In this document: in pieces, positions 1 through 8,107 of the stretch
How the letters are laid out: each line of letters begins with the position of its first letter
Numbering within the stretch: the stretch's first letter is position 1
NCBI RefSeq assembly: GCF_016464705.1
Contig: NZ_JAEHOB010000018.1
Coordinates: 1-64,000, forward strand
From: Qaidamihabitans albus
GTDB lineage: Bacteria; Actinomycetota; Actinomycetes; Mycobacteriales; Pseudonocardiaceae
Length of the DNA stretch: 64,000 bases
Direction of reading: 5' to 3'
Program-made: the position numbers and the translations under genes
Notes under the pieces: model-generated
Databases searched by the model: none
Seen by the model: the letters and a program-made list of their open reading frames with translations, nothing else
Told to the model about the DNA's origin: nothing

Positions 1-16
1 AACAGGACATCAACGG

Positions 17-1714
17 ATGACCGCCAACCTCCGCAGCAACCTTCCAGCAGGCAGCCCGCGCTGGGCCACCAGGCGCGCCCAGTGGCACGCGCTCGGGCTG
101 ACCGACGACGACCTCACCAAACCGAAGGTCGCGGTCGTCAACTCCTCGTCCGGGCTGGCGCCGTGCTTCAGCCACCTCGACCCGATCGCCGCGGCGGTGA
201 AGGAGTCGATCGGGGCCGCGGGCGGGGTGGCGTTCGAGATCCGCACCGTCGCGCCGACCGACTTCATCATGAGCGCGGGCGGCAGCGGCGGCTACGTGCT
301 GTCGAGCCGTGACCTGCTCGCCAACGACATCGAGGCCGTGGTGGAGGGTGCCCAGCTGGACGGGATGGTGTGCCTGGCCTCGTGCGACAAGACCACGCCC
401 GGGCAGCTGATGGCCGCGGCCCGGCTCGACGTGCCCACGCTCATCGTGCCCTGCGGCTATCAGAGCTGCGGCGTGCTCGACTCCGGCGAGCGGGTGGACA
501 TCGAGGAGGTGTTCTTGCAGGCAGGGCACCTCAGGTCCGGCGGTATCACGGTCGAAGGGCTGTGCGACCTGAGCTCCCGCGCGATCACCGGTCCCGGCGT
601 GTGCACCGGGATGGGCACCGCGAACTCCATGCACATCGTCGCCGAGGCACTCGGCATGACCCTCCCCGGAGCCGCACCGGTACGCGCGAACAGCGCCGCC
701 ATGTGGAAAGCGGTCCGCGCGAGCGGCACGGCGGTCGTCGAGGCGGTGCTCGCCGGGCGCAGGCCGCGCACGATCCTGACCTCCGACGCGTTCGCGAACG
801 CCGTGCTGGCCGTGCTGGCGGTGAGCGGGTCGATCAACACCGTCAAGCACCTGCAGGCCATCGCCCGCGAGGCCGACACCGGCGTCGACGTGTACGGGCT
901 GTTCGAGCAGCACGCCGACACCGTGCGGCCACTGACGGCGGTGCGGCCCAACGGCGAGGACTCCATCGAGGAGTTCGAGGACGCCGGTGGCGCGCTCGCC
1001 GTCCTCGCCCAGCTCGGGGCCGCCCTCGCGGGCGGGGCGGGCACCGTCACCGGGGAGACGATGGCGCGACGGGTCGCCGGGGCGGTGGTGCGGGACGACC
1101 GCGTGATCCGGCCGCTGAGCGATCCGCGCGGCAGCCGGGCGACGATCGTCGTCGTCCGCGGCTCGCTCGCGCCGTCCTCGGCGATCGTGAAGCTGTCGGT
1201 CACCGAGGAACGGCCGCCCGCGTTCCAGGGCACCGCGAGGGTCTTCGGCGACGCGCCCGCCGCGGTCGCCGCCATCGAGGACGGTGTGCTGCGGCCGGGC
1301 GACGTGCTGGTCCTGCGCGGCCTCGGGCCCGTCGGCACGCCCGGCATGGGCATGGCCTCGCAGACCGTGTTCGCGCTCGACGGCGCCGGGCTGACCGAGC
1401 AGGTCGCCGTGGTGACCGACGGGCAGCTGTCCGGACTGGTGAACAAGGGAATCGTGGTCGGCGAGGTCTCGCCGGAGGGGGCGCTGCCGGGTCCGCTCGG
1501 CGTGGTCACCGACGGCGACCCGATCTCCATCGACCTCGACACCCGCCGGGTCGACCTGCTCGTCGACGATGCCGAGCTCGCCCGGCGGCACCGCGAGCGC
1601 GCCGCGCACCGGCTCCCCGGGGAACGGTCCGGCTGGCTGTCCCAGTACGCCCGCTCGGTCGAGCCGCTCCCCCGCGGCGCGACGCTGCGTGGCCCCGCCT
1701 CGCCCCGGCCCTGA
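17..1714 (+). CDS. IlvD/Edd-family dehydratase
   Basis: This 565-residue protein belongs to the IlvD/Edd family of iron-sulfur dehydratases, which remove water from dihydroxy acids or sugar acids. The three cluster cysteines are visible at about C50 (GLAPC), C123 (CDKTTPG) and C196 (GPGVCTGMGTANSM). Further family blocks are GSINTVKHL near residue 270 and VTDGQLSG near residue 470. The length matches the family. The start is an ATG 16 bases into the window, behind an AGGA-like site. It is the first gene of an operon with an FAD oxidoreductase and aconitase X. That context fits sugar-acid or hydroxy-acid catabolism better than branched-chain amino acid synthesis, because no ilv neighbours are present. 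The substrate cannot be read from the sequence. Confidence 0.9.
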   Translation: MTANLRSNLPAGSPRWATRRAQWHALGLTDDDLTKPKVAVVNSSSGLAPCFSHLDPIAAAVKESIGAAGGVAFEIRTVAPTDFIMSAGGSGGYVLSSRDLLANDIEAVVEGAQLDGMVCLASCDKTTPGQLMAAARLDVPTLIVPCGYQSCGVLDSGERVDIEEVFLQAGHLRSGGITVEGLCDLSSRAITGPGVCTGMGTANSMHIVAEALGMTLPGAAPVRANSAAMWKAVRASGTAVVEAVLAGRRPRTILTSDAFANAVLAVLAVSGSINTVKHLQAIAREADTGVDVYGLFEQHADTVRPLTAVRPNGEDSIEEFEDAGGALAVLAQLGAALAGGAGTVTGETMARRVAGAVVRDDRVIRPLSDPRGSRATIVVVRGSLAPSSAIVKLSVTEERPPAFQGTARVFGDAPAAVAAIEDGVLRPGDVLVLRGLGPVGTPGMGMASQTVFALDGAGLTEQVAVVTDGQLSGLVNKGIVVGEVSPEGALPGPLGVVTDGDPISIDLDTRRVDLLVDDAELARRHRERAAHRLPGERSGWLSQYARSVEPLPRGATLRGPASPRP

Positions 1715-1745
1715 CCACGACGCGCCGAAATCCTCAGGAGAAGGA

Positions 1746-3038
1746 ATGCCTCACGAGCTCACCGAGCTGAAGATCAACACTGTCACGAAGCCGCGCGGTG
1801 ACCCGGCCGAGCAGCTCGTCGCGGACGTCTGCGTCGTCGGCGCGGGCATCTCGGGTCTCTCCGCAGCCGTCGAGGCCCGCCGGATGGGCAGGTCCGTGGT
1901 GCTCGCCGACGCGCTGCCCGTCCTCGGCGGGCAGTGCGTCAACTCGCTGATCGGCCTGTTCTGCGGTGTCTTCGGCAACGGGCCCGAGTACCGGCGGCTC
2001 ACCCGCGGGATCTTCGACCAGATGTTCGCCGATCTCGGCGCGACCGGCGACATCCACTACAACAGGAGCCACACGATCACGGTCGGCTACGACGAGGTGG
2101 TGCTCGGCCGGTGGATCGAGAACCTGGTGCGCTCACTGGGAATCCAAGTCGTGCTCGGGGCTTCCGTGCTCGGCGTCGAAGGCGACGGCGACGGCAGGCT
2201 GCGGGCGACCACGCTGGCCACCCGGCACGGGCAGGTGCGGGTCCAGGCGGAGGGCTTCGTCGACGCCAGTGGCGACGCGTCGCTGACCTGGGAGGCCGGG
2301 CTGCCATGCCGGGTACCCGAGCGCACCGTCTGGGGCTCGCAGCAGATCCGGCTGGAGAACCTGCGGGAGGAGTACCGGCCGGAGCCGGCCGAGCTGGTCG
2401 CGCGGGTCGACGAGAAGGCCGACGAGTACGGGCTGGTGCGCCGCGACGGGCTGGCGTTCTTCTTCCCCGGCCGCAACACGGCGGTCATGAACATGACCCA
2501 CGTCGAGGCGCCGCTCGATGCGGTGCGCGCGGCGCAGGCACAGCTGGAGGGCCGTGCGCAGGCCGACCGCGTGGTGGAGTTCCTGCGCCGCGAGTTTCCC
2601 GGGGCCTTCGGCGAGGCGAAGGTACGCAGCTACGGCTTTCCCGGCCGCAGGCAGACGCGCTGGATCGCGGCCGTGCACCAGCTGAGCGTGGACGAGGTCC
2701 GCTCCGGGACCCCGTTCGACGACGCGGTCGCGCGCACGGCGTGGCCCATCGAGCTGCACGACCGCATCGAGGGCTACGTCTGGGAGGTCTTCGACGCCGA
2801 CCACGTGCACTACGTCCCGCTGCGCAGCCTGATCCCGGTGGGCGCGCACAACCTCGTCGCGGCAGGCCGGTGCGTCGACGGTGACGCCGCGGCGCTGTCC
2901 AGCGTGCGGGTCATGGGGCCGTGCGCGGCGATGGGGTTCGGTGCCGCCCACGCGCTCGATCTCGCCGCGGGCGGCAGCGTGCAGAGCGTGAACGCGGCCG
3001 AACTTCGTGAGCGCGTCCGCGACAACGTCGACGGCTGA
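1746..3038 (+). CDS. FAD-dependent oxidoreductase
   Basis: This 430-residue flavoprotein has a Rossmann FAD motif, VVGAGISGLSAA, at residues 30-41, followed by GGQCVNS, typical of the FAD_oxidored group. The C-terminal part has AAGRCVDGDAAALSSVRVMGPC, the second FAD-contact region common to this family. An in-frame extension upstream to 1569 exists, but the ATG at 1746 follows a strong AGGAGAAGGA site and gives a normal N-terminus. The gene lies 31 bases after the IlvD-type dehydratase and 35 bases before aconitase X. It probably oxidises the same hydroxy-acid or carbocyclic substrate. The substrate is unknown. The class is sure, the reaction is not. Confidence 0.85.
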   Translation: MPHELTELKINTVTKPRGDPAEQLVADVCVVGAGISGLSAAVEARRMGRSVVLADALPVLGGQCVNSLIGLFCGVFGNGPEYRRLTRGIFDQMFADLGATGDIHYNRSHTITVGYDEVVLGRWIENLVRSLGIQVVLGASVLGVEGDGDGRLRATTLATRHGQVRVQAEGFVDASGDASLTWEAGLPCRVPERTVWGSQQIRLENLREEYRPEPAELVARVDEKADEYGLVRRDGLAFFFPGRNTAVMNMTHVEAPLDAVRAAQAQLEGRAQADRVVEFLRREFPGAFGEAKVRSYGFPGRRQTRWIAAVHQLSVDEVRSGTPFDDAVARTAWPIELHDRIEGYVWEVFDADHVHYVPLRSLIPVGAHNLVAAGRCVDGDAAALSSVRVMGPCAAMGFGAAHALDLAAGGSVQSVNAAELRERVRDNVDG

Positions 3039-3073
3039 CGCGCGGAACCGGCACCGACAGCGAGGAGGGCACA

Positions 3074-4354
3074 GTGGAACTGGCCGACGACGAGAAGGCG
3101 ATGCTGGACGGCGCCGAGGGGCCGGCGGTGGCCGCCGCGATGGATCTGCTGGTCCGCTACGGCGAGGCGCTCGGCGCGGAGCGGCTCTGCGAGACGCGCA
3201 ACGTCGCGGGGACCATGACCCAGCCGTCACCCGTGAAGGCGCGGCTGGTGCGCGAGGGCGGCTGGAACAAGGCGTTCTCGGTGATCAACCTGGACAGCGA
3301 CGACGAGTTCGAGCTGCCGCACATGCGGGTGCCGACGTGCCAGCTGCAACAAGGCTTCGGGGAGGACTCGGTCGGCATCGCGCCGTACCCGCGGAGCATG
3401 GTGGAGTTGCAGTCCGGCGCGGAGGCGTTCTACGGCGAGCGCGGCGTGAACATCCTCGCCACCTGCACGCCGTACCAGGTGGGCAACCTCCCGGCGCGCG
3501 ACGAGCACTGCGCCTGGATGGAGTCCTCGGCGGTGGTGTACTGCAACTCGGTACTCGGCGCCAGGACCAACTGCGAGGGCACCGCGTCGACGGGCGCGGC
3601 GAGCCTGACCGGGAAGATCCCCTACTGGGGCAACCACCTGCCGGAGAACCGCTACGGCACCCACCTGGTCGAGGCGGCCGTGCCCGTAGCGGGCTTCCTC
3701 GACTGGGGCATGTTCGGCTACTTCGTGGGCGAGGTCGTGCAGGAGAACCGGCCCGTCGTGACCGGCGAGCTGCGGCAGCCCGACCAGACCGACCTCAAGC
3801 ACTTCGGCGCCTCGACGGCCTCGTCGGGCGGCGTGGAGATCTACCACATCCCCGGCATCACGCCGGAGGCGCCGACGCTCGACGCCGCGTTCGGCGGGCG
3901 GGCGGCGCCGGAGGCGATCGGCTACGGCTCGCGCGAGCGCCGCGCGGTCTACGAGACGCTGAACAACCAGGGCGAGAGCACGGGCGTCGACTTCGTCCTG
4001 CTCGGCTGCCCGCACGCCTCGCTCGACCAGATCGCCAGGGCGGCGCGCGCTCTCGACGGCAGGAAGCTCAACGCGGGCACCGAACTGTGGCTGATGACGC
4101 CGCGTGCACTGCGCTCGGTCGCCGACCGCAACGGCTACACCGAGATCATCCGCAGGGCGGGCGGGCGGGTCCTGACCGACTCCTGCCCCGCGATGTCGAA
4201 GTCGGCACCCGAGGGAACGCGCGTGTTCGCCACCGACTCGGCGAAGCAGGCGCACTACCTGCCCGCGATCCTGGGCATCGAGGCGTGGTTCGGCACCCTC
4301 GAGGAGTGCGTCGACGCGGCCGTCACCGGGACCTGGCGGGGGGAGCTGCGATGA
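3074..4354 (+). CDS. Aconitase X, large (catalytic) subunit
   Basis: This 426-residue protein is the catalytic subunit of the aconitase X (DUF521) family. Characterised members are iron-sulfur dehydratases such as cis-3-hydroxy-L-proline dehydratase and archaeal mevalonate-5-phosphate dehydratase. The family block around residues 157-169 reads CNSVLGARTNCEG. From memory most members have ANSVLGARTNR here, so the two cysteines are unusual. Other expected blocks are CTPY at C131 and DSCPAMS near residue 376, which probably contribute cluster ligands. Translation starts at GTG behind GAGGAGGGCACA. Its stop codon overlaps the ATG of the small subunit, as expected for a two-subunit enzyme. The substrate is not determined by sequence alone. 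Confidence 0.9.
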   Translation: MELADDEKAMLDGAEGPAVAAAMDLLVRYGEALGAERLCETRNVAGTMTQPSPVKARLVREGGWNKAFSVINLDSDDEFELPHMRVPTCQLQQGFGEDSVGIAPYPRSMVELQSGAEAFYGERGVNILATCTPYQVGNLPARDEHCAWMESSAVVYCNSVLGARTNCEGTASTGAASLTGKIPYWGNHLPENRYGTHLVEAAVPVAGFLDWGMFGYFVGEVVQENRPVVTGELRQPDQTDLKHFGASTASSGGVEIYHIPGITPEAPTLDAAFGGRAAPEAIGYGSRERRAVYETLNNQGESTGVDFVLLGCPHASLDQIARAARALDGRKLNAGTELWLMTPRALRSVADRNGYTEIIRRAGGRVLTDSCPAMSKSAPEGTRVFATDSAKQAHYLPAILGIEAWFGTLEECVDAAVTGTWRGELR

Positions 4355-4773
4355 CGCTGCGGATCCGGGGGCGCGGGATCGTGCCCGGCCGCGCCGAGGG
4401 CGAGGCGCTCGTATCGCACGAGACCATCTCGGGCTGGGGCGGCATCGACCCCGCGACCGGCACCGTCATCGAGCGCAGGCACGAGCTGCACGGCGTCTGC
4501 TTCACCGGGAAGGTGCTGGTGTTCCCGGGCGCGAAGGGCTCGTCGGGCTGGGCGGGTTTCTTCCAGAGCACCCGGCTGCTCGGCACCGCGCCGCTGGCGA
4601 TGGTGTTCACCACGCTGTCCACCAAGTCGGCGCTCGGCGCGGTGGTCACCCGGGTGCCTGCGATCTCCGATCTCGACGCCGACCCGGTGGAGCTCATCCG
4701 CACCGGCGACCGGGTCGTCGTCGACGCCGACGCGGGGATCGTCACGGTGACCCCCACCCCACCGCCCTCGTGA
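4351..4773 (+). CDS. Aconitase X, small (swivel) subunit
   Basis: This 140-residue protein is the DUF126 swivelling domain that pairs with the aconitase X catalytic subunit. The block PGAKGSSGW near residues 62-70 is the family signature, equivalent to the substrate-contacting serine loop of aconitase domain 4. The ATGA overlap with the large subunit implies translational coupling and a 1:1 complex. Its TGA stop codon lies inside the left arm of a 46-bp palindrome, so the last codon (TCG) and the stop are part of that repeat. An upstream in-frame extension through the large-subunit gene was rejected in favour of the coupled ATG. Confidence 0.92.
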   Translation: MTLRIRGRGIVPGRAEGEALVSHETISGWGGIDPATGTVIERRHELHGVCFTGKVLVFPGAKGSSGWAGFFQSTRLLGTAPLAMVFTTLSTKSALGAVVTRVPAISDLDADPVELIRTGDRVVVDADAGIVTVTPTPPPS

Positions 4774-4812
4774 GTGGCTACACGAGTTAGAACTCGCGTA
4801 GCCACTCACGAG
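4767..4812. terminator. 46-bp palindrome, copy 1 (supplies the acnX-small stop codon)
   Basis: The left arm begins CTCGTGAGTG and the right arm ends CACTCACGAG. The stem is about 20 bp with one mismatch around a TTAGAA loop. TGA in the left arm is the stop codon of the upstream gene. No T tract follows, so it would act as an intrinsic terminator of the actinobacterial hairpin type. It is one of six copies in the window. Confidence 0.75.
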
Positions 4813-4863
4813 GCGGGACCGGCGGACCGGAAATGTCGGTGACGGCTCGTAACGTACCGGATC

Positions 4864-6024
4864 ATGAACCAGGCATTGCTCCCGTTCCGCATCGACGTGC
4901 CCGGCACCGAGCTCGCGGACCTGCGTGAACGGCTGGCGCGGACGCGCTGGCCCGAGGCCGAGACGGTCACCGACTGGTCGCAGGGCGTGCCACTCGGCTA
5001 CCTGCGCGAACTCTGCAGCTACTGGGCAGGGGAATACGACTGGCGCGCGGCCGAGGCGCGGATCAACGCCCTGCCGCAGTTTCGGACCGAGCTCGACGGG
5101 CTCGGCATCCACTTCCTGCATGTGCGATCACCGCATGCCGGAGCCCTGCCGCTCGTGCTCACCCACGGCTGGCCGGGTTCCATCGTCGAGTTCCTGAAGG
5201 TGATCGGGCCGCTCACCGATCCCACCGCGCACGGTGGTGCCGCGGCCGACGCGTTCCACGTCGTGTGTCCCTCGCTGCCCGGCTACGGCTTCAGCGACAA
5301 GCCGGCGCGGCCGGGCTGGAACGTCGAGCGCATCGCGGGCGCCTGGATCCGGCTGATGGCCCGGCTCGGCTACGAACGCTACGGCGCCCAGGGCGGCGAC
5401 TGGGGGACGAGCATCACCACCGCCATCGGCCGGCTGGCTCCCGGCCACGTCGCCGGAATCCACCTCAGCCCGCCGCTCGCCGCACCCGATCCGGAGACGT
5501 TCGGCGACCTCACCGACTCCGAACGGGCTTCGCTCGCGGCACTCGAGTACGCCGAAGGGCACGAGTCCGGCTACGCGGCGGTGCAGTCGACGCGCCCGCA
5601 GACGGTCGGCTACGGACTGGTCGACTCCCCCGCGGCCCTCTGCGCCTGGATCGTCGAGAAGTTCCACGCCTGGACCGACTGCGCAGGCCATCCGGAGAAC
5701 GCGCTCAGCCGGGACGAGATGCTGGACAACGTGACGCTGTACTGGCTGACCGGCACCGCCGCCTCCTCGGCACGGCTGTACTGGGAGAGCTTCAAGCAGG
5801 TCGCCGAAGGGTTCAGCCGGGCCAACACCGACACCGTCTCAGTACCGGCCGGCTGCTCGATCTTCCCCAAGGAGATCCCCCGCCCTTCCCGCCGCTGGGC
5901 GGCCAGGCGGTTCACCGACATCCGGCACTGGAACGAGCTCGACCGGGGTGGGCACTTCGCGGCGTTCGAGCAGCCGGAGCTGTTCGTGAACGAGCTGCGC
6001 ACCTTCTTCCGGCTCGTTCGCTGA
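4864..6024 (+). CDS. Epoxide hydrolase (EHN domain, alpha/beta hydrolase)
   Basis: This 386-residue protein is a microsomal-type epoxide hydrolase. Residues 5-110 form the EHN domain, with the block LRERLARTRWP near 20-30. The alpha/beta hydrolase core follows, with the oxyanion-hole motif HGWPGS at 101-106, the nucleophile Asp179 in QGGDWGT, and the probable base His364 in DRGGHFAAFEQPELF. The enzyme opens epoxides to diols by a covalent Asp ester. It appears to be monocistronic, starting 51 bases after the palindrome that ends the aconitase X operon. No signal peptide is seen, so it is likely cytosolic. A detoxification or xenobiotic role is typical of the family, but the substrate is unknown. 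Confidence 0.92.
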   Translation: MNQALLPFRIDVPGTELADLRERLARTRWPEAETVTDWSQGVPLGYLRELCSYWAGEYDWRAAEARINALPQFRTELDGLGIHFLHVRSPHAGALPLVLTHGWPGSIVEFLKVIGPLTDPTAHGGAAADAFHVVCPSLPGYGFSDKPARPGWNVERIAGAWIRLMARLGYERYGAQGGDWGTSITTAIGRLAPGHVAGIHLSPPLAAPDPETFGDLTDSERASLAALEYAEGHESGYAAVQSTRPQTVGYGLVDSPAALCAWIVEKFHAWTDCAGHPENALSRDEMLDNVTLYWLTGTAASSARLYWESFKQVAEGFSRANTDTVSVPAGCSIFPKEIPRPSRRWAARRFTDIRHWNELDRGGHFAAFEQPELFVNELRTFFRLVR

Positions 6025-6117
6025 GAGCGCCGCGACCACCCCCGAGGTTGCCCCCGCGCACCGGTGCCCGCTAGTGTTCTGAATCGCTTCAGCCGTCCGC
6101 GCCCACAGGAGAACGCG

Positions 6118-6867
6118 ATGACGACAGACCCAGGGACCGCCCTGGTGACCGGCGCCTCCCGTGGACTGGGCGCGGCGATCGCCCGCGCGCTCGCCCGTGA
6201 CGGCCTCTCCGTGGCGCTCAACTTCTTCCACGATCGCACCGCGGCGGAGAAGCTCCGGCTGGAGATAGCCGAGAGCGGCGGCCGGGCGGAGCTGTTCCAG
6301 GCCGACGTCACCCACGAGGCGGAGGCCCGCGACCTGCACGACCGGGTCACGGCCACGTTCGGCGGCGTCGACGTACTGGTGCTCAACGCGACCGGGCCAC
6401 AACCACTCATCCCGGTCGAGGAGCTGCACTGGCGGGACATGCTGGACCAGCTCGAGTTCTTCGTCAAGAGCCCGCTGCTGCTCGCGCAGGCGGTCATCCC
6501 GGGAATGAAACAGCGCGGCCACGGCCGCATCGTCCACATCGGATCGGAGGTGGTCGAGCTCGGGGCCCCGTACTCGAGCGCGTATGTCGCCGCCAAGGGC
6601 GCTCAGCTGGGCCTGACCCGGTCCTGGGCGCGGGAACTGGGCGAGCACGGCATCACGGTCAACCTGGTGGCACCCGGCTGGATCCCGACCGAGCGGCACG
6701 ACGGCGTGCCCGACGAGGAGAAGGCCGCCTATGCCGCCGGCGTGCCCGCGGGGCACCTCGGCGTCGCCGGTGACGTGGCGGAGGCGGTCGCCTTCCTCGC
6801 CTCCCGCCGCGCGGCCTTCGTCACCGGCCAGAAGCTCGCGGTCAACGGCGGCAACACCCTGACCTGA
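6118..6867 (+). CDS. SDR-family oxidoreductase (FabG-like)
   Basis: This 249-residue classical short-chain dehydrogenase has the NAD(P) motif TGASRGLGAA at residues 11-20. The triad is Ser143, Tyr156 and Lys160 (YVAAKG), with Asn90 in the block LNATG where NNAG is usual. The ATG at 6118 follows AGGAGAACGCG, so an upstream in-frame start at 6064 was not used. The length matches single-domain FabG-like enzymes. The next gene, on the same strand, is a LysR regulator 121 bases downstream. The intergenic region carries a perfect 15-bp palindrome, so the regulator has its own control region. The substrate is not predictable. Confidence 0.9.
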   Translation: MTTDPGTALVTGASRGLGAAIARALARDGLSVALNFFHDRTAAEKLRLEIAESGGRAELFQADVTHEAEARDLHDRVTATFGGVDVLVLNATGPQPLIPVEELHWRDMLDQLEFFVKSPLLLAQAVIPGMKQRGHGRIVHIGSEVVELGAPYSSAYVAAKGAQLGLTRSWARELGEHGITVNLVAPGWIPTERHDGVPDEEKAAYAAGVPAGHLGVAGDVAEAVAFLASRRAAFVTGQKLAVNGGNTLT

Positions 6868-6885
6868 GCCGCGACCGTCATCGCA

Positions 6886-6900
6886 TGTCCACTATGGACA
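6886..6900. promoter_or_regulatory. 15-bp palindrome, possible LysR-type box
   Basis: TGTCCACTATGGACA is a perfect inverted repeat with the T-N11-A layout of LysR boxes. It sits about 90 bases upstream of the LysR-type regulator, so autoregulation is plausible. This is inference only. Confidence 0.45.
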
Positions 6901-6988
6901 AAGCTGGTCCGGCTGCCGACGGGACCGGGCCCCTGATGCGGTACGTTCGGCTGTTCCGCTTCGCCGCCGCACGGCCTAATGTCAGGCT

Positions 6989-7948
6989 ATGCAGCTGGAG
7001 CTCCGCCATCTGAGGGCCGTCTGCGCGATCGCCGAGGCAGGCAGTGTTTCGAAGGCCGCGTCGGCGCTCGGGCTGGCCCAGCCCGCACTGAGCGCGCAAC
7101 TGCACCGCATCGAGAGCGCGCTCGGCGGCGCGCTCTTCGAACGTGACCGCCGGGGCGCCCGGCCCACGCCGCTGGGCGAACTGGTGCTCACGAGGGCCAG
7201 GGTGCTGCTGCCGGTGATCCGCGAGCTGCAGCACGAGGCCCGGCGGTTCTCCGCCGAGGCGGTCACCGTCCCGCAGTTCCGGATCGGCTCGGTCGGCTGC
7301 CCGCTCCTCGCCGGGCTCGTCCGGAGACTGGAGGAGGACTTCCCCGGCGCCCTGGTGACGACGCATTCCTCGTGGTCCGCGGACGAGCTGGCCGCGCAGG
7401 TGGTGCAGCACCGCTCCGATCTCGTCCTCGCCGGGGTCTGCGGGGACGCGGCACCGCCGCCCGGCGACGGGCTGGTGTGGATGGCCGTCGCCAACGACCC
7501 GATCTTCGTGCTGCTGCCCGAGGACCACCCGTGCGCCCGCGACGACGAGGTCGAGCTCTCCGCGCTGGCCGGGATGAAGTGGGCGGTGACACCCGGTGAC
7601 GGGTGCCTCGAGAAGTGCTTCACCACGGCGTGCGCACGGGCCGGCTTCACCCCGAGCACGATCTACGAGGTCGACGCCGTCAGCTGCATCGACCTCGCCC
7701 ACAGCGGGGCGGCCGCGGTGCTGTGCCAGCCGATGTTCCGCCAGATGGCCGGCCTGGTCGCCATCCCGATCGCCGGAAACCCGCTCACCTGGCGGCATCT
7801 GCTCGGCTGGCATGCGCAGTCACCGATCGCTGCCGTCGCCGACCGGGCGGTGCACCACGCCCGTTCGGCCCACGCCGACGTGGTCGGCCGCAACCCGCGC
7901 TATCCGGCCTGGCTGGCGCGGCATCCGGAGTTCGGCGCCGCGACCTGA
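6989..7948 (+). CDS. LysR-family transcriptional regulator
   Basis: This 319-residue protein has an N-terminal winged helix-turn-helix (residues 1-60, ELRHLRAVCAIAEAGSVSKAASALGLAQPALSAQLHRIE), the signature of LysR regulators. A periplasmic-binding-protein-like effector domain spans about 85-300. The ATG start gives the canonical N-terminus. It lies downstream of the SDR gene and upstream of the protease gene. LysR proteins usually control a divergent neighbour, but both flanking genes are on the same strand, so the target is unclear. The effector is unknown. Confidence 0.92.
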   Translation: MQLELRHLRAVCAIAEAGSVSKAASALGLAQPALSAQLHRIESALGGALFERDRRGARPTPLGELVLTRARVLLPVIRELQHEARRFSAEAVTVPQFRIGSVGCPLLAGLVRRLEEDFPGALVTTHSSWSADELAAQVVQHRSDLVLAGVCGDAAPPPGDGLVWMAVANDPIFVLLPEDHPCARDDEVELSALAGMKWAVTPGDGCLEKCFTTACARAGFTPSTIYEVDAVSCIDLAHSGAAAVLCQPMFRQMAGLVAIPIAGNPLTWRHLLGWHAQSPIAAVADRAVHHARSAHADVVGRNPRYPAWLARHPEFGAAT

Positions 7949-8107
7949 GCGCCTGTCCCCGCGCGCACCATCACCGGACGATATGACCCAATTGGGATTG
8001 TCACCGCTGGTGCACGGCCGCCTACGTTGCGATGGCCCCACCTAACCGGCCGCACCCGGCCGGCCCGTGGGGCGCCGACCCTGCGTCCTCACGAAGGAGA
8101 CAACGGC

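Noticed and set aside
7987-7996. 10-bp palindrome CCCAATTGGG upstream of the protease gene
   Set aside because: It is short and has no second site or adjacent regulator clearly linked to it. Chance occurrence cannot be excluded.
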